Position numbers and translations under genes: made by a program
Notes under the pieces: generated by a model
What the model was told of the DNA's origin: nothing
The model's input: only the letters and a program-made list of their open reading frames with translations
The model's database searches: none
In this document: positions 12,870 to 25,749 of the stretch, piece by piece
Numbering within the stretch: position 1 is the first letter of the stretch
How the letters are laid out: each line of letters begins with the position of its first letter
Source of the DNA: Branchiostoma floridae
Taxonomy: Eukaryota > Chordata > Leptocardii > Amphioxiformes > Branchiostomatidae
Direction of reading: 5' to 3'
DNA length: 64,000 nucleotides
NCBI RefSeq assembly: GCF_000003815.2
Contig: NC_049995.1
Span: 1,011,575 to 1,075,574 of the forward strand

Positions 12870-14560
12870 ACAAGACATTGTTAAAATGTTGAATAAGATT
12901 CCATTCGACAGTATTCTAAGTAGAAAGAAGTGACGATCTGACTTTCAGCAGAGCAAGTTGACCCGCACACCACAGGCCACAGCGTTTTTTTATTCTTCCC
13001 TCCAAAATCACTGTGTCGACTGCAAAGGAATGATCACCTTGATTTGAATTTGGTTGGAGTTAAATGTCTTCGTACTAAAACGTTAACAATTGTGTCCCGA
13101 AATCTAGCTAGCTCAGAAATTACAAATCGCCGTCAGTGCCCCTCGTCTGTTACATTGCAAACCGCCATGTACCGCCCCGACAGTGCCGTGTTGAAAACAC
13201 TTCTAATGTCCAGTTTGCTTGAGGACTCGTGATTTACTGACCAGGGAAGGTTACGCTCCCTTGACCTGACATAGCTGGTCTTTATTCCCAGCCGGACCGG
13301 TCAGCATTGTAGATATTGAGCATGAACGAATCTGCGGCTATAAATCTCCAACCTACCGCTGTTATGGCGGGAAAGGTTTTCTGCTGCTGGGCATCGTGAC
13401 AAAGAAGTGGGGAGAATGGGCAAAAATCAGCGTAACCCGGGCAACATAAATCTTCAGACGTGCGGAGTTGTCCGGAGGGGAGGCCATTGTAATGTTAAGC
13501 TGGCGCGGTTTTTACGAGCGAGGAGGAAGAATGGCCGAGATGTATTTACGAGCGGCTGTTTTCCCGCAGACGTAAGTTCCCAGGGTACGGAATCTAGTCC
13601 CTACACAACATGAATGACAAACTCACCAACAGAAAGGGCAGAAAACCTCACACAAAACTTTGCAACGCGGTGTGAAGAAGTATTTCAGATCTTTAAACCG
13701 ACTCGTCAGGGAATTTGAGCGGAAATTTGAGCGACGGTCGTCGAGGATAAAACTCCACAGAAATATTTTGGATGATAAGAATATAGCCAGAGTCGAATTC
13801 ACAGCAAAGCTAAGCTAGCTAGCAAAATGACAATGCTCCATAATACAGACATTTTGTGGCACGATATTTTTGTTCACCGACTTCGCGCCTAAAACTGCGG
13901 ACTCAGGTACATACAATCTGGACTCTATTCTTTGTTGTATGTCATTTGATCTGGAAGGCCACAGGTAAAATTTATCGAAGGGTTGGAAAATACAGAAAAT
14001 CTCGAACTGTGTTCACTTTACAGAAGTCTTTCGAAACCAATCAGTTTGCGCGTGACAAAGTGCAGAGGCTTTTTCCTTGTATATTTAGCGAAAGTACTGT
14101 TCCCTTTTCCATGAGCCCAAGTCAGCTTTCAAATCCAAACGATGTGTGAAATGTTGTAACGCAAAGTGTCAAATGGAACGACGCTACGTAATAAAACTTG
14201 CTCACCTTTTGACGTTTACAGCCACTAGCTTTGCCCCTACATTCTGGCAGATACATTTCTCTACAAAAACGGGGTGGGCACCACTTAAACCCGCTGTACG
14301 ACTGTCCTGTGTGGCGGCGGCGGCGGCGGCATGTACGTCATCGCCCGACTGCTAGCTGGCAGCGGTCCGCACGTGGGAGTCACGCGGCGGTGTCACGTAC
14401 AGACCAAGACCCCGCTCACTGAAAGCAAGTCGCTCGGTAGACATTCGGACAAAATACCCGTTTGGCTAGCGACGTACGCGTGTTCGTGGTATTCTGTATT
14501 TATAAGTTAACCATGAAGGGGCTGTGAAAAAAAAAAACCATTAAATTGTACACGGGTCCC

Positions 14561-14631
<71 letters not shown>

Positions 14632-15060
14632 GTGTGTGTGTGTGTGAGCGTGTGTGTGTGTGTGTGTGTGTGTTGAAAGAGTTAATCTAAACTAGGATTG
14701 AATAGTTAGTAGCTAGATGAAATTAATATATGTAAATGAATATGAGGACTTCAAAAGCAATCATAACAGTCAAATACTTTGTATCATCTTATAAACAGAG
14801 TTAGACAACGACGGCAACAGAACAGAACAGAGCTGTACTTCAGAGCAGACGTACTTGACTTCTGGTATTAGACTGCCCTCTAGCGAGGTTTACAGGTACT
14901 GTGATCAGACAATCTGTAAGTTGATGTCGTCCTTTGTGTCTCAAGGAAAAATATCCCTTGCCACGGAAACATACTCGCTGCCTGCAGTAGATGTGTTCCT
15001 GCAATGCTCTACAATGTACATTTTAAGAGCAAAGCTTGTCATTTATGAAGCCAGCACCAG
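12870..15060. other. No recognisable gene; CpG-rich patches
   Basis: Contains a possible tiny first exon at 13531-13571, a (GGC)n run at about 14313-14329 and the GT microsatellite. No family motif found. Confidence 0.5.
14564..14673 (+). repeat. (GT)n microsatellite
   Basis: About 55 GT units with a few GC and GA interruptions. Confidence 0.98.
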
Positions 15061-15084
15061 GACCCTACAACATTTGTTTGTTTG

Positions 15085-15395
15085 TTTATTTGTTTATTAA
15101 AATTCACCACACAGAAGGAACAGGTGATGATACCTTTGCTGGCCCTCGCCCCGACGTGAAAATACAATAGATACAGCAGACTAAGATTAATAAAAAAAAC
15201 ACGACATAATCAATCGATCAGACTACCGAGCCCTTAAATCCTGGCAGGAGGCGCACTTACATGCAGTAGACCAGGTACAGAGGTTATCGGATACAAAGTG
15301 ACTTCTGAATCTATCAACAGTAGATTTCACAAGTAGCTGTTTGAAAGACAATAAGTCTGACTGGTGTGACGACACAGCTCCTATGTTGCGAACGG
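15085..15395 (-). mobile_element. LINE 3' end, reverse orientation, interrupted by a SINE
   Basis: TTTGTTTATTAAAATTCACC and a downstream coding remnant with LSFKQLLVKSTVDRFRSHF on the minus strand. Confidence 0.5.
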
Positions 15396-15590
15396 GATGT
15401 GGGATCATGTGGCGCAATCGGTAAGGTGTTTGACCCAGACCCCAGAGGTAACGGGTTCGAAACCGCTGATGTTTCGCCGATGTTGTTCCCATGGGAAAGG
15501 CACTTCACACGACTCTCCTCACTTCATTCAGGTGAAAATGAGACCTAGCGTCTGTCGGATAGGACGTTAAATTGAGGTCCCACCTCGACA
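15396..15590 (+). mobile_element. tRNA-derived SINE, same family
   Basis: TGTGGCGCAATCGGTAAGG head, B box ACGGGTTCGAAACCG, core GGGAAAGGCACTTCACACGA and TCAGGTGAAAATGAG. Confidence 0.85.
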
Positions 15591-15829
15591 ATGTTAAAGA
15601 GAAAAGAGTAGGGGGTCTTTCCTATTTGTCACAAATTCATATTGTTTACAAAGTAAAAATCACATTTACTTTGTTTACCAAGTAAAAATCATCAAATAAG
15701 GAATATGAATTTGTCACTAATTGATATTCCTTATTTATTTAGACAAATCTTTCATTGCAAAACATATCTGTTCCTACATTTACAGTATCACCAAAAAGCG
15801 AGTAGTAACTTTATAGTATTAGAATATGA

Positions 15830-15958
15830 TCATTGTGTTGGTTGACATTGTAAATATGCAATGTATTTGTCAACTATCATTTTGTTGCGATCTGTATGTA
15901 CTTAGCCCTGTGGGTATATGTATAGAATAAATGTCTCAATACATTCATTCATTCATTG
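15830..15958 (+). mobile_element. LINE 3' UTR with CATT tail
   Basis: TTAGCCCTGTGGGTATATG, AGAATAAATGTC and (CATT)n at the end. Confidence 0.6.
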
Positions 15959-16149
15959 AAAAAGAGACTGACAGTTACTGTTTGAAGTACAGTACGCACT
16001 ACAATGCAAATATTATGCAAATAAGTATCTTATTAGCATAATATGAATTAATGAGAAGAACTTTATTGCACGACAACTGTAGATGATACAGTGTTTGGCA
16101 ACTTGTACATACAATACATACAGAACAGTTTAACTACATGAGTTATTAG

Positions 16150-17236
16150 TAACGGGGGCTGCCCTAAGATGCCCCCTTTTTTACACGCTCGAACTCACGG
16201 CGCTACATCACTAGTTGCCAAAGAGTGGTCAAGTTTTGATCAATGAATTTTTAACACATTCATCTAGAGACCATACTTGAATAAGGAAGGCATCCATACT
16301 GTTCATGAACCCTTCACCCTCCGCGTTACAACTGGAAAACACCGAGGACGTTATCGTGAATATAAATTCCGATTTTGAGCCGCGTGAAACAGTGCGCCCT
16401 AACTTGCCCCGCTTTTGGAATTTGCTCTCTTCGGAAGCTGGTGACCAATTCAGACAAACATAAATAAAAATTCTAATTTCATGATATATTAGCTTTCTTT
16501 TGACTGTAGAATTGTGATTGTGTGTGCTTCTTGTCTCCCGCGAGGAGGGCTAAGTCATTCACAATCCAGGTCGTGTTTTCATGGGAAATGGGCGAAATGC
16601 ACTGAATGCGACGGCCCGACTAACAAAATCATTACGAAAAACGACAACGCCAAAATCACGAAAAAACTCTGTGTACGTATTGGGAAACATATTCGACATC
16701 ACTCTGTGAAGTTTCATTTTTATAGACGGTACGAATCATTTTTAAAGTAACAAATCTTTTGGACGTTCGCTCGTCTGCCACCTGCGGGGCCACGCTCCCT
16801 GGGGAAAACAACGGCGGTGATGCTTATGTTTTTTTTTCTATGGCCGGTCTTCTTCTCAACAAACATTTGAAGACTAATATTTGTAGTGTTTTGTGAAGCT
16901 TTGTTCCTTATGTATATGACAGTTAACTTGTGTGGCTGTTTTTTATTGGTTGTTTATTTATGGCCACGAGCCACCAATACCTAGTAACAGGTCACTGACC
17001 ACAGTGATTCGGCAGTACCAATATTATTGTGAAAATTATGTCTTAAAAAAAGGGGGAAGTGAACATGTTTAAAAAAAAATTAATAGAAAAAAAAGGTGTT
17101 TGTTTGGACTTGGTTTATTTACCTCTCTAATCATCATAGTCAGTGGCAACAAACACGGCGTATTTTTTTGCATAATAAAATCAGCAAAAAATCCGGGCAT
17201 CTTAGGACAGGGGGCATCTTAGGGCGGCCCCCGTTA
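16150..17236. mobile_element. 1.1-kb TIR element with CCCTAAGATGCCCCC ends
   Basis: TAACGGGGGCTGCCCTAAGA at the left and the complement GCCCCCGTTA at 17227-17236, arms alike over about 26 bp with one mismatch; GGGCATCTTAGG recurs inside. An open stretch at 16514-16750 has no recognisable domain. Confidence 0.75.
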
Positions 17237-17287
17237 TCTGAAAATCTAAGAAACTAATCTATTTTACACATGGTATCAGGCTAGCAA

Positions 17288-18263
17288 TCAGGCTAGCATT
17301 ATGTACTGGTTCATGATAGTATAATATCGTCTCGTTTTAAAATGAGTTATACATAAATATAATAAATTGACCGACATAAGCAGATATATCAGCAGGACAT
17401 GATTGGTAGGTGGTAACATTGTATCAGATTTGCATTTAATAGACTGTAACATTTTTTGTCTCACTCTATTATAAGTTGGACAATCCATTATAAAGTGGGA
17501 TTTATTTTCAATATTATCATGGCATGTTGGACACAGTCTCTCACTGGCTGGTGTGTCGATTTGTAGGGAGTGGGCACTAATTCTTAGTTTCGTAATGATA
17601 TTTCTAAAGGATTTGTTTTGAACAGTTAAAAGGTAATTTTCGCGACAGAAATCTTTTTTGATTCTGCAGTAAGTATTAAGTTTGCTTAGACTTCTTATTT
17701 CTTGTCTCCAGCCAGAGAGAAATGTGTCTATCAGGCGGTTTTTGAATAAATTTCCAAACTGATTGGCGTTCACGGCAGGGTTGAGCCAAACAGTTTGGAA
17801 GCCATGTCTACATATAATGTCTTGTACATGGATATCCCAGTCTTGTTGTAGCTGAACAGAAGTATTATATGCTTTCTTTACAAGTCTTTCATTTGGGAGG
17901 CTATGTAATCTAAGCCAGTATTTTATCAAGTGTGTTAAACTTTGTGAATCAATGTATAGAGGAAAAACTCCTAGCTCACCCCTGACCGCGGCGTTAATAG
18001 AGCTTTTGGGAACGCCGAGTGTAATTTTGCAATAGTTCAACAGTACAAACTCTAAATCCGCAATTTCGTAAGATACTGTTGGTTGCTGTAGTGTTACGTT
18101 TTGTCTGTTAAGTATGTTTGATTGATAGATAATGTTTAGTTTGTCACTGTATTTTTGAAATCGAACAAGGACAGGGCGCGGTGTGGAAGTGTCTGATGTT
18201 TTGCCGATACGAGAAGCTCTGAGGATGTGAATTTCTGATCCCAGGCAGTGTCGTACTGAGGAT
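17288..18263 (-). pseudogene. LINE ORF2 C-terminal fragment
   Basis: An open stretch of 250 codons (17288-18040) contains INAAVRGELGVFPLYIDSQS and ERLCPTCHDN...KSHFIMDCPTY, the C-terminal CCHC knuckle that follows the reverse transcriptase in Tx1/L1-like elements. Related coding sequence continues to about 18263. The reverse transcriptase core is absent, so this is a 5'-truncated dead copy. Confidence 0.8.
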
Positions 18264-18479
18264 CCTAGCTACTGGTATTCTCACATTGACATTCTTCTAT
18301 ACCATGGAATATAAGGTCTCATTAATTCATTATCTCTATATATATCTTTCTTAATGTCATATTTTGCTAACGTCCTACTTCAGGAAGATTGGAGCATTTC
18401 GTCTTTGGGTTAGACCAATGATGTTAAGATTTGAAAACCTTTGTCTGATATTATTCCCCTTTATCAAATTTGCGTGTGT

Positions 18480-18890
18480 CACTTACAATACCTTCCTTAT
18501 TACGAAAATAAGGCCTTGATCTGCATAATTAATCCCCATGGATGTCCCTCTCATCCCAAGTTACGTATGCAATCAATATGAAGCTCTTGTCATTTAACAT
18601 AATTAACATTCAAATATTCCTTCTTAACTATGCAAATCAAGTCCCAATTTGCACACTGGTACCTTGGCTTTCATCAAATTTGCCCGCAGTTAAAAAACTG
18701 TGTTCAGTTCATTCATACTTGCTATACGTATCCTTTTCAAAGTGTACAATTGATATGCCTCCTGCAGTTCCAAATAAAGCTTATAGGGGGACCAACTTAT
18801 GCTAAACATCCCGACCACACGTTTCCTCCAACACGTTTGCCCAAATCAAGGGATATTACAAGGGGAGTACAATAACATGTCGCCAGGGGC
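18480..18890 (-). repeat. Same interspersed family, fragment
   Basis: Repeated ATGCAAATCAAG and TGCATAATTAATCCCC words, complement orientation. Confidence 0.45.
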
Positions 18891-19039
18891 GAAAAGTCTT
18901 CTTACTTTAAGGAATCATCAACTTCTAAATATACTGAATCCCTTTACTAAGAATCCACCCAGACTTTCCGGAGTAATCGTGTTGAAAAACAGACACATAA
19001 ACGGTGTCAGGACGTTTCGGCACTAGGATGATTCGTCAC

Positions 19040-19490
19040 CAGGACAATTTGGCACCTGGCAGGATAATTCAGCACCTGGCAGGACAGTACGGCACCTGGC
19101 AGGACAATTCAGTACCTAGCAGGACAGTACAGCACCTGACAGGATAATTCAGCACCTGGCATGACAGTACGGCACCTGACAGGATAATTCAGCTCCTGGC
19201 AGGACAGTACGGCACCTGGCAGGACAATTCAGCACCTGGCAGGACAGTACGGCACTTGGCAGGACAGTACGGCACCTGGCAGGACAATTCAGCACCTGGC
19301 AGGGCAGGACAGTACGGCACTTGGCAGGATAATTCAGTACCTGGCAGGACGATTCGGCACATGGCAGAAAAAAATAGCATCCGGCAGGACAATTCAGCAC
19401 CTGGCAGGACGATTCAGCACCTGGCAGGACGATTTGGCACCTGGTTGGACGATTTCGCACCTGGCAGGATGATTCGGCACCTGGCAAATT
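19040..19490 (+). repeat. 20-bp minisatellite
   Basis: About 22 units of GGACAATTCAGCACCTGGCA / GGACAGTACGGCACCTGGCA, often alternating. Open frames across it are by-products of the period. Confidence 0.95.
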
Positions 19491-19494
19491 TGGG

Positions 19495-20530
19495 ATTTTT
19501 CCATCCTAATACAAAATTGTATATTTTTAACTCCTGTGCTTTAATTGGTACATGGTGCTAACATTAGATGACCTGAGATTTGGCGCACTGTTGCCTGGGA
19601 CAGATGCGCACATGACTTCGTTCACACGTCCGGCATAACTACTTCAAAATTACCGATTTGTGGAGTTTTTGTTCTATTTTCCATCAGGCGAACCAACTGA
19701 CATTCTTTTTCTTACCAGGGATGCCCACTTTTTTACGCGGCGACAGTGCAATGTTCTGAAATAAAGGTTGTGTATGTATGCTTGTCTGGAGTCAATTGAG
19801 TGAAACTACACACGCCATCACTGCAGCGTTACAGACTTGAAGCATTTTCTCAATGATTATGCAAATTAGGTCTTCATTTGCATAATTTTATCTATCAGTG
19901 CTCCTCTCTTTCTCAATTACATAGAAAGTTTTGATGAATATCTAAATGTGATCTCAGAAAATAAATATGTCCCGGGAGCCACTGCCTTCAAGTACACATG
20001 GCTGTATCAGCGACTTTGTTAAAAGGGCATTCCACTCCAGAAGGGGGTGGTGCTTTCCAATAGATAATGTGTCAATGAACACATAATCAGCCGAATTTTG
20101 TGGAATTCACATTGCGCGATGGGTGTTTTGTAAAACATTATGACACTCACTAAACCCATGCAGACCCTACCCATGAATTCCCTATACGCATAGACACTAT
20201 GTTTATTGTGCATATTTTTTGAATAAATGAGGATCGCTAAGCACACCGAAAAGGCAAATTGCTCATAAGATAGCAATGAACACATAACAAGACTAGATTT
20301 CTTAGCGATCCTGAAATTAGTTTTGTAACCTTACCTAAAAGGTTTACATTGTATTCAGCCATAGGATTAATTCAATCAGAGGGTACTTGGGGAGTTTAGT
20401 AGAAGACTGAATGCTTTTGAGGCACGTGGAGCAAATGGGTACTTTATCGTATAATGTGAAGTAGTGTGCATTTATTACTTCCTAAAATTAATATCTATCT
20501 GGGTATAACACTCCCGTGTGGAGCGGAATG
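19495..20530. other. No recognisable gene or repeat
   Basis: A/T-rich sequence; only a short ATTATGCAAATTAGG word of the interspersed family at about 19856-19890. Confidence 0.5.
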
Positions 20531-21269
20531 CACTGCATGAAAACCGCTCTTTAAGCTCTCTTAAAGTGTGCTTAAATAAGCCGTATCGGCATTCTTTAAG
20601 TTAAATTACGTAATGGTTACGCATTCGTAAATATTAGTTTAAGCCATAATTACGTGCGTCCGTAATGAGCACGTAGTGGCACACATTTAAGCAACATTTA
20701 AGCATCGTAAAATATACTTAATTCGGAATGATTTCACTACCTTTAAGCTCTGTAAAGTTTCGTAAATAATGTGGTTTAAGTTGTCTTAAAGTTTTCTTAA
20801 AGAGTAATTAATGGCACTCATTTAAGATCTGTAAATTAGTTGTAAATATCAATGTTTTAAGCTCGATATGATATCCTTCATTTTAATGATTTTGCATACT
20901 ACGATCACATGTCAGTGAATGTATCTTTATTGTAATGTAGTGTAGTGTAATGTTATGTAATTCAAGTATACTTTCATTTTTTTTTTATGGCCAGCACTTG
21001 TTGTGTTCCAATGTTTGTGCATATACTAGTGCGCAGTCAAATATGCCATGTCTAGCTCTGGCATCTATGGCGTGATGCATCCACTCCTGGACCAGTAGAA
21101 TATCTTGATTTCTGCATTCTTCGTCCAGCTCCATCCATATAAATCTTTCAGGCCTCCATGTCATCTGGAAACGATCAACTTGCATGGCTGGAGCATGCCA
21201 GTTATACTCATAGAGTCGAATAGCTAGCTTGTACAGTCCTTGGTACGGTCTGGCCAATCCAATTCTACC

Positions 21270-21745
21270 CTGGTTGCTAGAAAACAGCGCTCAGCGTCTA
21301 CGAGTATTTCCCGTAAATCGAATTAGCTACCCTTGTTATCACAGCGCTAGCCAGCGGGCCGGCGTAACTCCCCGGGCCGGCTACGGGGCATGTTGCTAGG
21401 GGCCCGGGGGAGTTACGCCGCTGCGCTCCCTTGGCCAGCTACCGCTGTACTCTGATAACCAGGGTTATCCAATTCTTCTCCAGGACAGCAATAGTCGACC
21501 GGCCAGGCTACGAGTCTTTCCCGAGACAACAGCAACATGCCCCGTAAATCGAATTAGCTACCCTGGTTATCGGAGTACAGCGCTAGCCGGCGCGGCGGCG
21601 TAACTCCCCGGGCCGGCTACGGGGCAATTGTTGCTAGGAGCCCGGAGAGTTACGCCGCCGCGCTCCCTTGGCCGGCTAGCGCTGCAGTCTGATAACCAGG
21701 ATGATCCAATTCTTGTCCAAGACAGCAATAGTCGACCGGTAAGCT
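21270..21745. repeat. Two GC-rich palindromes in tandem
   Basis: Units of about 200 bp (21,325-21,475 and 21,570-21,715) each fold on themselves: GGTTATC...AGCGCTAGCCGGC...GGCGTAACTCC on one arm and its complement on the other. Spacer sequence (CAGCAATAGTCGACCGG) is also repeated. Confidence 0.8.
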
Positions 21746-22304
21746 CACGGCTTTGTTGTTCTTGGTGACCGTACGGTATTCGCGTCCTGGAGCCATTATA
21801 TTCCGCTTCCCCTGGGTTATACATTGGAGCTGCCGCAAGACCGTGGGTCCACACACACACAAGCAAGCTAGCCTCCTTCACCGGCCTCTCTGGGAATCTT
21901 GGCAATTTTTTTTTGGGGGGGGGGGGGGGGGCTTTTGGTCGATTCGCGATTTTTAACCGGGAATATGCCGGGAAAGGAATATATGCCGGGAAAGGAATAT
22001 ACACCGGAAAGCTTGTACGGGCTAGGCGAAATCGGCTTCCCAGTAGAAGGGACCAGGAGAGTAATGAACTGTGATGTCGCAATGAGCCGCATTGAATGGT
22101 GGGATATCTCAAGCCACGCTGCGACGCCATTTTAAATGTTTTGAAAGTGTTTTTCCGTCTACCACCGCGAAAGACGGCGTCGAGTTTAAAATTTCAGCGT
22201 AATTTGTGGACAAAAGACTGTAAATAAGAAGGTGAAGAGTTTATCTCTCCGATACGTACCGTCATTTTGCTCAAAATTACGAAATCAACATAATTTTTCC
22301 GGCA

Positions 22305-22404
22305 NNNNNNNNNNNNNNNNNNNNNNNNNNNNNNNNNNNNNNNNNNNNNNNNNNNNNNNNNNNNNNNNNNNNNNNNNNNNNNNNNNNNNNNNNNNNNNNN
22401 NNNN
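22305..22404. other. Assembly gap (100 N)
   Basis: Run of N inside the possible 2.5-kb element. Confidence 1.
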
Positions 22405-23442
22405 CTGTATATTCTCCCTCCAGATACTATGTGGGAAAATGAAACCCTCTGGTGGCCCAACTCCCGTGATAAACTATCTCCTTATACCCAACATAGTTAG
22501 TCTAGTAGAGACCCCATACCGCAAAGTTAATTTTACAGGATCACAACGACGCTAAACACTGGCTACGTTTTCTGACAACAGCTTCCAGATTGAAATAAGT
22601 CGTTCTATGTAGTAGCAAGAGAAAATATCCTCTGTCGGAAATTCCGTGTACAAATCCTTAGAGCGTGCTTTCTGACATTGACGGGCGGACAATGCTAAAA
22701 CCAGGACCGTAGACGTACCGAAACTCACACGGTGGGTCGGTAACGGGTTATGTAGACAGCACTAACCATCGTCTTTCACATGATATTTTGGATTCCCCAA
22801 GGCCCAGTCGCGACCCTTACAACATTTAAGCAACGTAAAAGACCAAGTAAAGATGCGTGTATTTTTAAGCGGGCTTTACTTTGTTCTTAAACCTGTCGTA
22901 AAGATTGAGTGTAAGTTGTGACATTTACGACTGCTTAAAGATAGCTTAAACATTTCTTAACTATGTTCAAATGTTTAAGCTTCATTTACGAAAGGCATTA
23001 AGCATGCTTAATTATCTGATTTCATGCAGTGATGCCCCTTTAAGGTCATTTTGTACACCCTGCTGTTGGCTACCCGGGCCAACCTTTTGATGTTTAGTAT
23101 GATGAGGTAACACTAAGTAGCAAAGGGTTGCCAAGTAACAATGTTCTCCATATCACTCACCCTCACTTACTCACTATCCGGTTTAACGTCTGTTGTTCCC
23201 CATCTGTTGGGATTAGACGTGTTTGCACATAGATAAGGCTTGGTGGCCGCTCGCCAACGTCCTCTATCGTTTGGGTTGACACTGCATGCCCGTAGCCAGG
23301 GGGGGTACGGGGGGGTCGGAAGAACCCCCCAAACGCTTGAAAGGTCCGCTTTTTCATGCCTGAAGGTCCACTTTTTCATGTCCAAGAATTTCTTTCACAG
23401 GGCTGACTGATTTCCATTTTTTACTTATAGACCATTTCATTC

Positions 23443-23542
23443 NNNNNNNNNNNNNNNNNNNNNNNNNNNNNNNNNNNNNNNNNNNNNNNNNNNNNNNNNN
23501 NNNNNNNNNNNNNNNNNNNNNNNNNNNNNNNNNNNNNNNNNN
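23443..23542. other. Assembly gap (100 N)
   Basis: Run of N. Confidence 1.
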
Positions 23543-23811
23543 TGTGTCCTGTACGACTATGTACCCCAAGCCTGGTTCTTAGCTGCTCGGTGGACAGGGT
23601 GGCAGCGGACATATGCCATGCGTGATTACCCATAACTTACAGCAGTTATGCAAGAGGACATGAGGAGTTTAACTTTGGTGCCAATTGGGATGCAATCACT
23701 ACGATCCCACAGAGGTGCTTTGGTACCGGAAGCCAGTGCTATGCGTTTCTAATGTCATATGTGAAGTCATTAATCTGTTTTGCTGGGCATTGACTATAGA
23801 TGCCCTTGGGT

Positions 23812-23876
23812 CACAAACACAAACACGCACATACATAAACAAACACACACACGGCACACAGACACACACAAACATA
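23812..23876 (+). repeat. (CA)-rich simple sequence
   Basis: ACAAACACAAACACGCACAT-type sequence with irregular A insertions. Confidence 0.85.
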
Positions 23877-24239
23877 ATAAGCATGGCAATAAAAACTATT
23901 GCCATGGCGACGGTTTTATTGTTTATAAGTATTAATGATTGTTGTTGTAAGTGTGTTGTATTTGTGTTCTATCATTTCGCCTGGCTGTATTTATAAAGAT
24001 TGTTTTATGGATGTTTCTAGAGCATTGCTGTTAACAAGAAAGGTGATCTCTTGTGACGAGTGACCTATCATAAATGTTTTTCATTGATTATACAACTGGG
24101 TTCAATTCCAGCTCTGAGTGCTTTGGCCAGAATGCATCAATTCTGTGGTACAAATGGAGGATGGGGGGTAACAAGCAGTATCCACTACAGGAACTCGCAG
24201 TTCTTTAAAACAAAACGTACTCAACATAAGACAAAAGTT

Positions 24240-24505
24240 GATCCCCTGGAATGTCGGATATGGCAATGAATAATTTTACCAAGACTTTAAGAAAAGCTAA
24301 TATAAACCAGGGGGCCCAAAATTGACCTTGACCTTCCCAACATCTACCCACATACCAAATATCATCTTAATCCATCCAGAGCTTCTTGAGTTATGCTCAC
24401 TACAAAGATCCGGACACACAGACAGATACACAGACAGACAGACACACACACACACAGACACACCCAAAACTATATTTCTATTTTCATGGAGATAAATACT
24501 TACCA
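24240..24505 (-). repeat. Same interspersed family, hairpin end
   Basis: AGGGGGCCCAAAATTGACCT, CATACCAAATATCATC, CAGACAGACAGACACACA and TTTCATGGAG are the complement of 7918-8100. Confidence 0.75.
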
Positions 24506-24539
24506 AGTCTACCAGAATGTACTGGAAATGTTAAGATTG

Positions 24540-24905
24540 AAGGGAAAGGGTACAATTATGATTTGCCTTTTCACATGGGGTTAAGGATCTGGGGAAAATG
24601 AGACCATCCATTAACAAGGGGTTAAGGGTCTGGTAAGGGAGGGACCAGCCATTTGATATGCATGGGGTATACGCGACGTTAAAGATCTATGAACGGGGAC
24701 CATCCATTTCACAAGGGATTGAGGATATGGAATGAGGGCCATCCATTTCACGTGGGGTTAAAGTTTCTTGGAAAGGGTATGGGGAAGGAGGGACCAACCA
24801 TTTCACGTGGGGTTAAGGGTCTGGGGAAGGAACCCAACCTTTTCATATTGGGAGGTAGGACTATCCATTTTACGTCTAGTTGAGGGTGTGGGGAGGGTGA
24901 AACAA
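24540..24905 (+). repeat. Degenerate minisatellite, unit about 45-65 bp
   Basis: GGGACCATCCATTTCAC and GGGGTTAAGGGTCTGGG recur six or seven times with variable spacing. Confidence 0.75.
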
Positions 24906-25749
24906 TCCATTCCTTTCAATTCTAGTGTAGAATAAGCACTACACATTTGATTTCAAACTGTTTATTTGATAGCAATTATTGACAAAATAGATATATGCAA
25001 ACATATGTGTGCAAATCTAGAAAACACACAATGAATTGAGAAAAATACACAAGCACTATATAAAACTTTAAAAATTGAACTGAAATCTTAACATCTTCCA
25101 TACATAGATTAACAATTACCCTTACTCTAGGACACGGTGGCCAACAGAGCCAAAATCAGATCAGTAAATGTAACATTGTCATTACATGGTATAGAGGTAG
25201 CTTGGCGCCTTTGTACTTGACGAAGAATACAAAGTTATTTTGTAGTCTAAGGCTTAGGCAGAGCTGATTATTAGTGTTCGACAAAAAGATGTTGCATCAG
25301 TATGTTATTGTGTGTTTGGAAGGGTTAGTTTGTTAGTGTGTGTGCGTGTCTGTGTCTTTGTGTTAGTATCAGCGTCAGCCTAAGCCTTAGGTATAGGGAT
25401 TTTTCCAAATGACTGACTTAAAAGGCTACAAACAACCTATACTCATCAATAAACGGGCAATATTAATCGATCTACTGAATTACAATAATACAATTGAAAT
25501 GCATTTTTAACACAAAGGCTAAGTGACAACAAAAGACAGTCACCCTGTACTGGAATGGCATGATATGATATATTCAAAACAAAGACTACTTACAAAAGAC
25601 GCATGTCTACACAGCTCAGTATCTCCAAACCTCTTTGCAATACGAGACCAACATGAAGCTTGACTCAAAAATATGGGAATAGGCAAGCTTAACTACATGA
25701 ATCTAACATCTTGATATACATAATGTACACTTTGCATTCTGTCTGCAAT
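24906..25749. other. No recognisable gene
   Basis: A/T-rich unique-looking sequence before the duplicated block. Confidence 0.5.

Larger units (their letters stand above)
20531..23031. mobile_element. Possible 2.5-kb non-autonomous DNA transposon with TTAAGC-rich subterminal regions
   Basis: CACTGCATGAAA (20531) and TTTCATGCAGTG (ending 23031) are a perfect 12-bp inverted pair. Inside each end, 20,550-20,880 and 22,810-23,010, short motifs TTTAAGC / GCTTAAA and GTAAA recur far above expectation. The middle holds GC-rich palindromes, a G run and an N gap (22305-22404). No target duplication is obvious. Confidence 0.55.

Noticed and set aside
13856-14422. Several open frames near 14 kb, including one after the (GGC)n run
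   Set aside because: CpG-rich DNA has few stop codons by chance; no motif, no phase-compatible splice partners found.
16514-16750. Open frame inside the 1.1-kb TIR element
   Set aside because: Cys and Lys residues do not form a recognisable transposase or zinc-finger pattern.
19149-19561. Cys- or Trp-rich open frames across 19.1-19.5 kb on both strands
   Set aside because: They are by-products of a 20-bp minisatellite; every frame repeats the unit and there is no conserved domain.
20985-21257. 90-codon open frame on the minus strand (with WMHHAIDARARHGIFD)
   Set aside because: It looks protein-like and could be captured coding sequence inside the possible 2.5-kb element, but I recognise no family and see no continuation, so it is not called as a gene.
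21567-22130. Open frame of 187 codons on the minus strand
   Set aside because: It runs through GC-rich palindromes and a poly-G run; Pro/Arg-rich composition follows base composition and no domain is visible.
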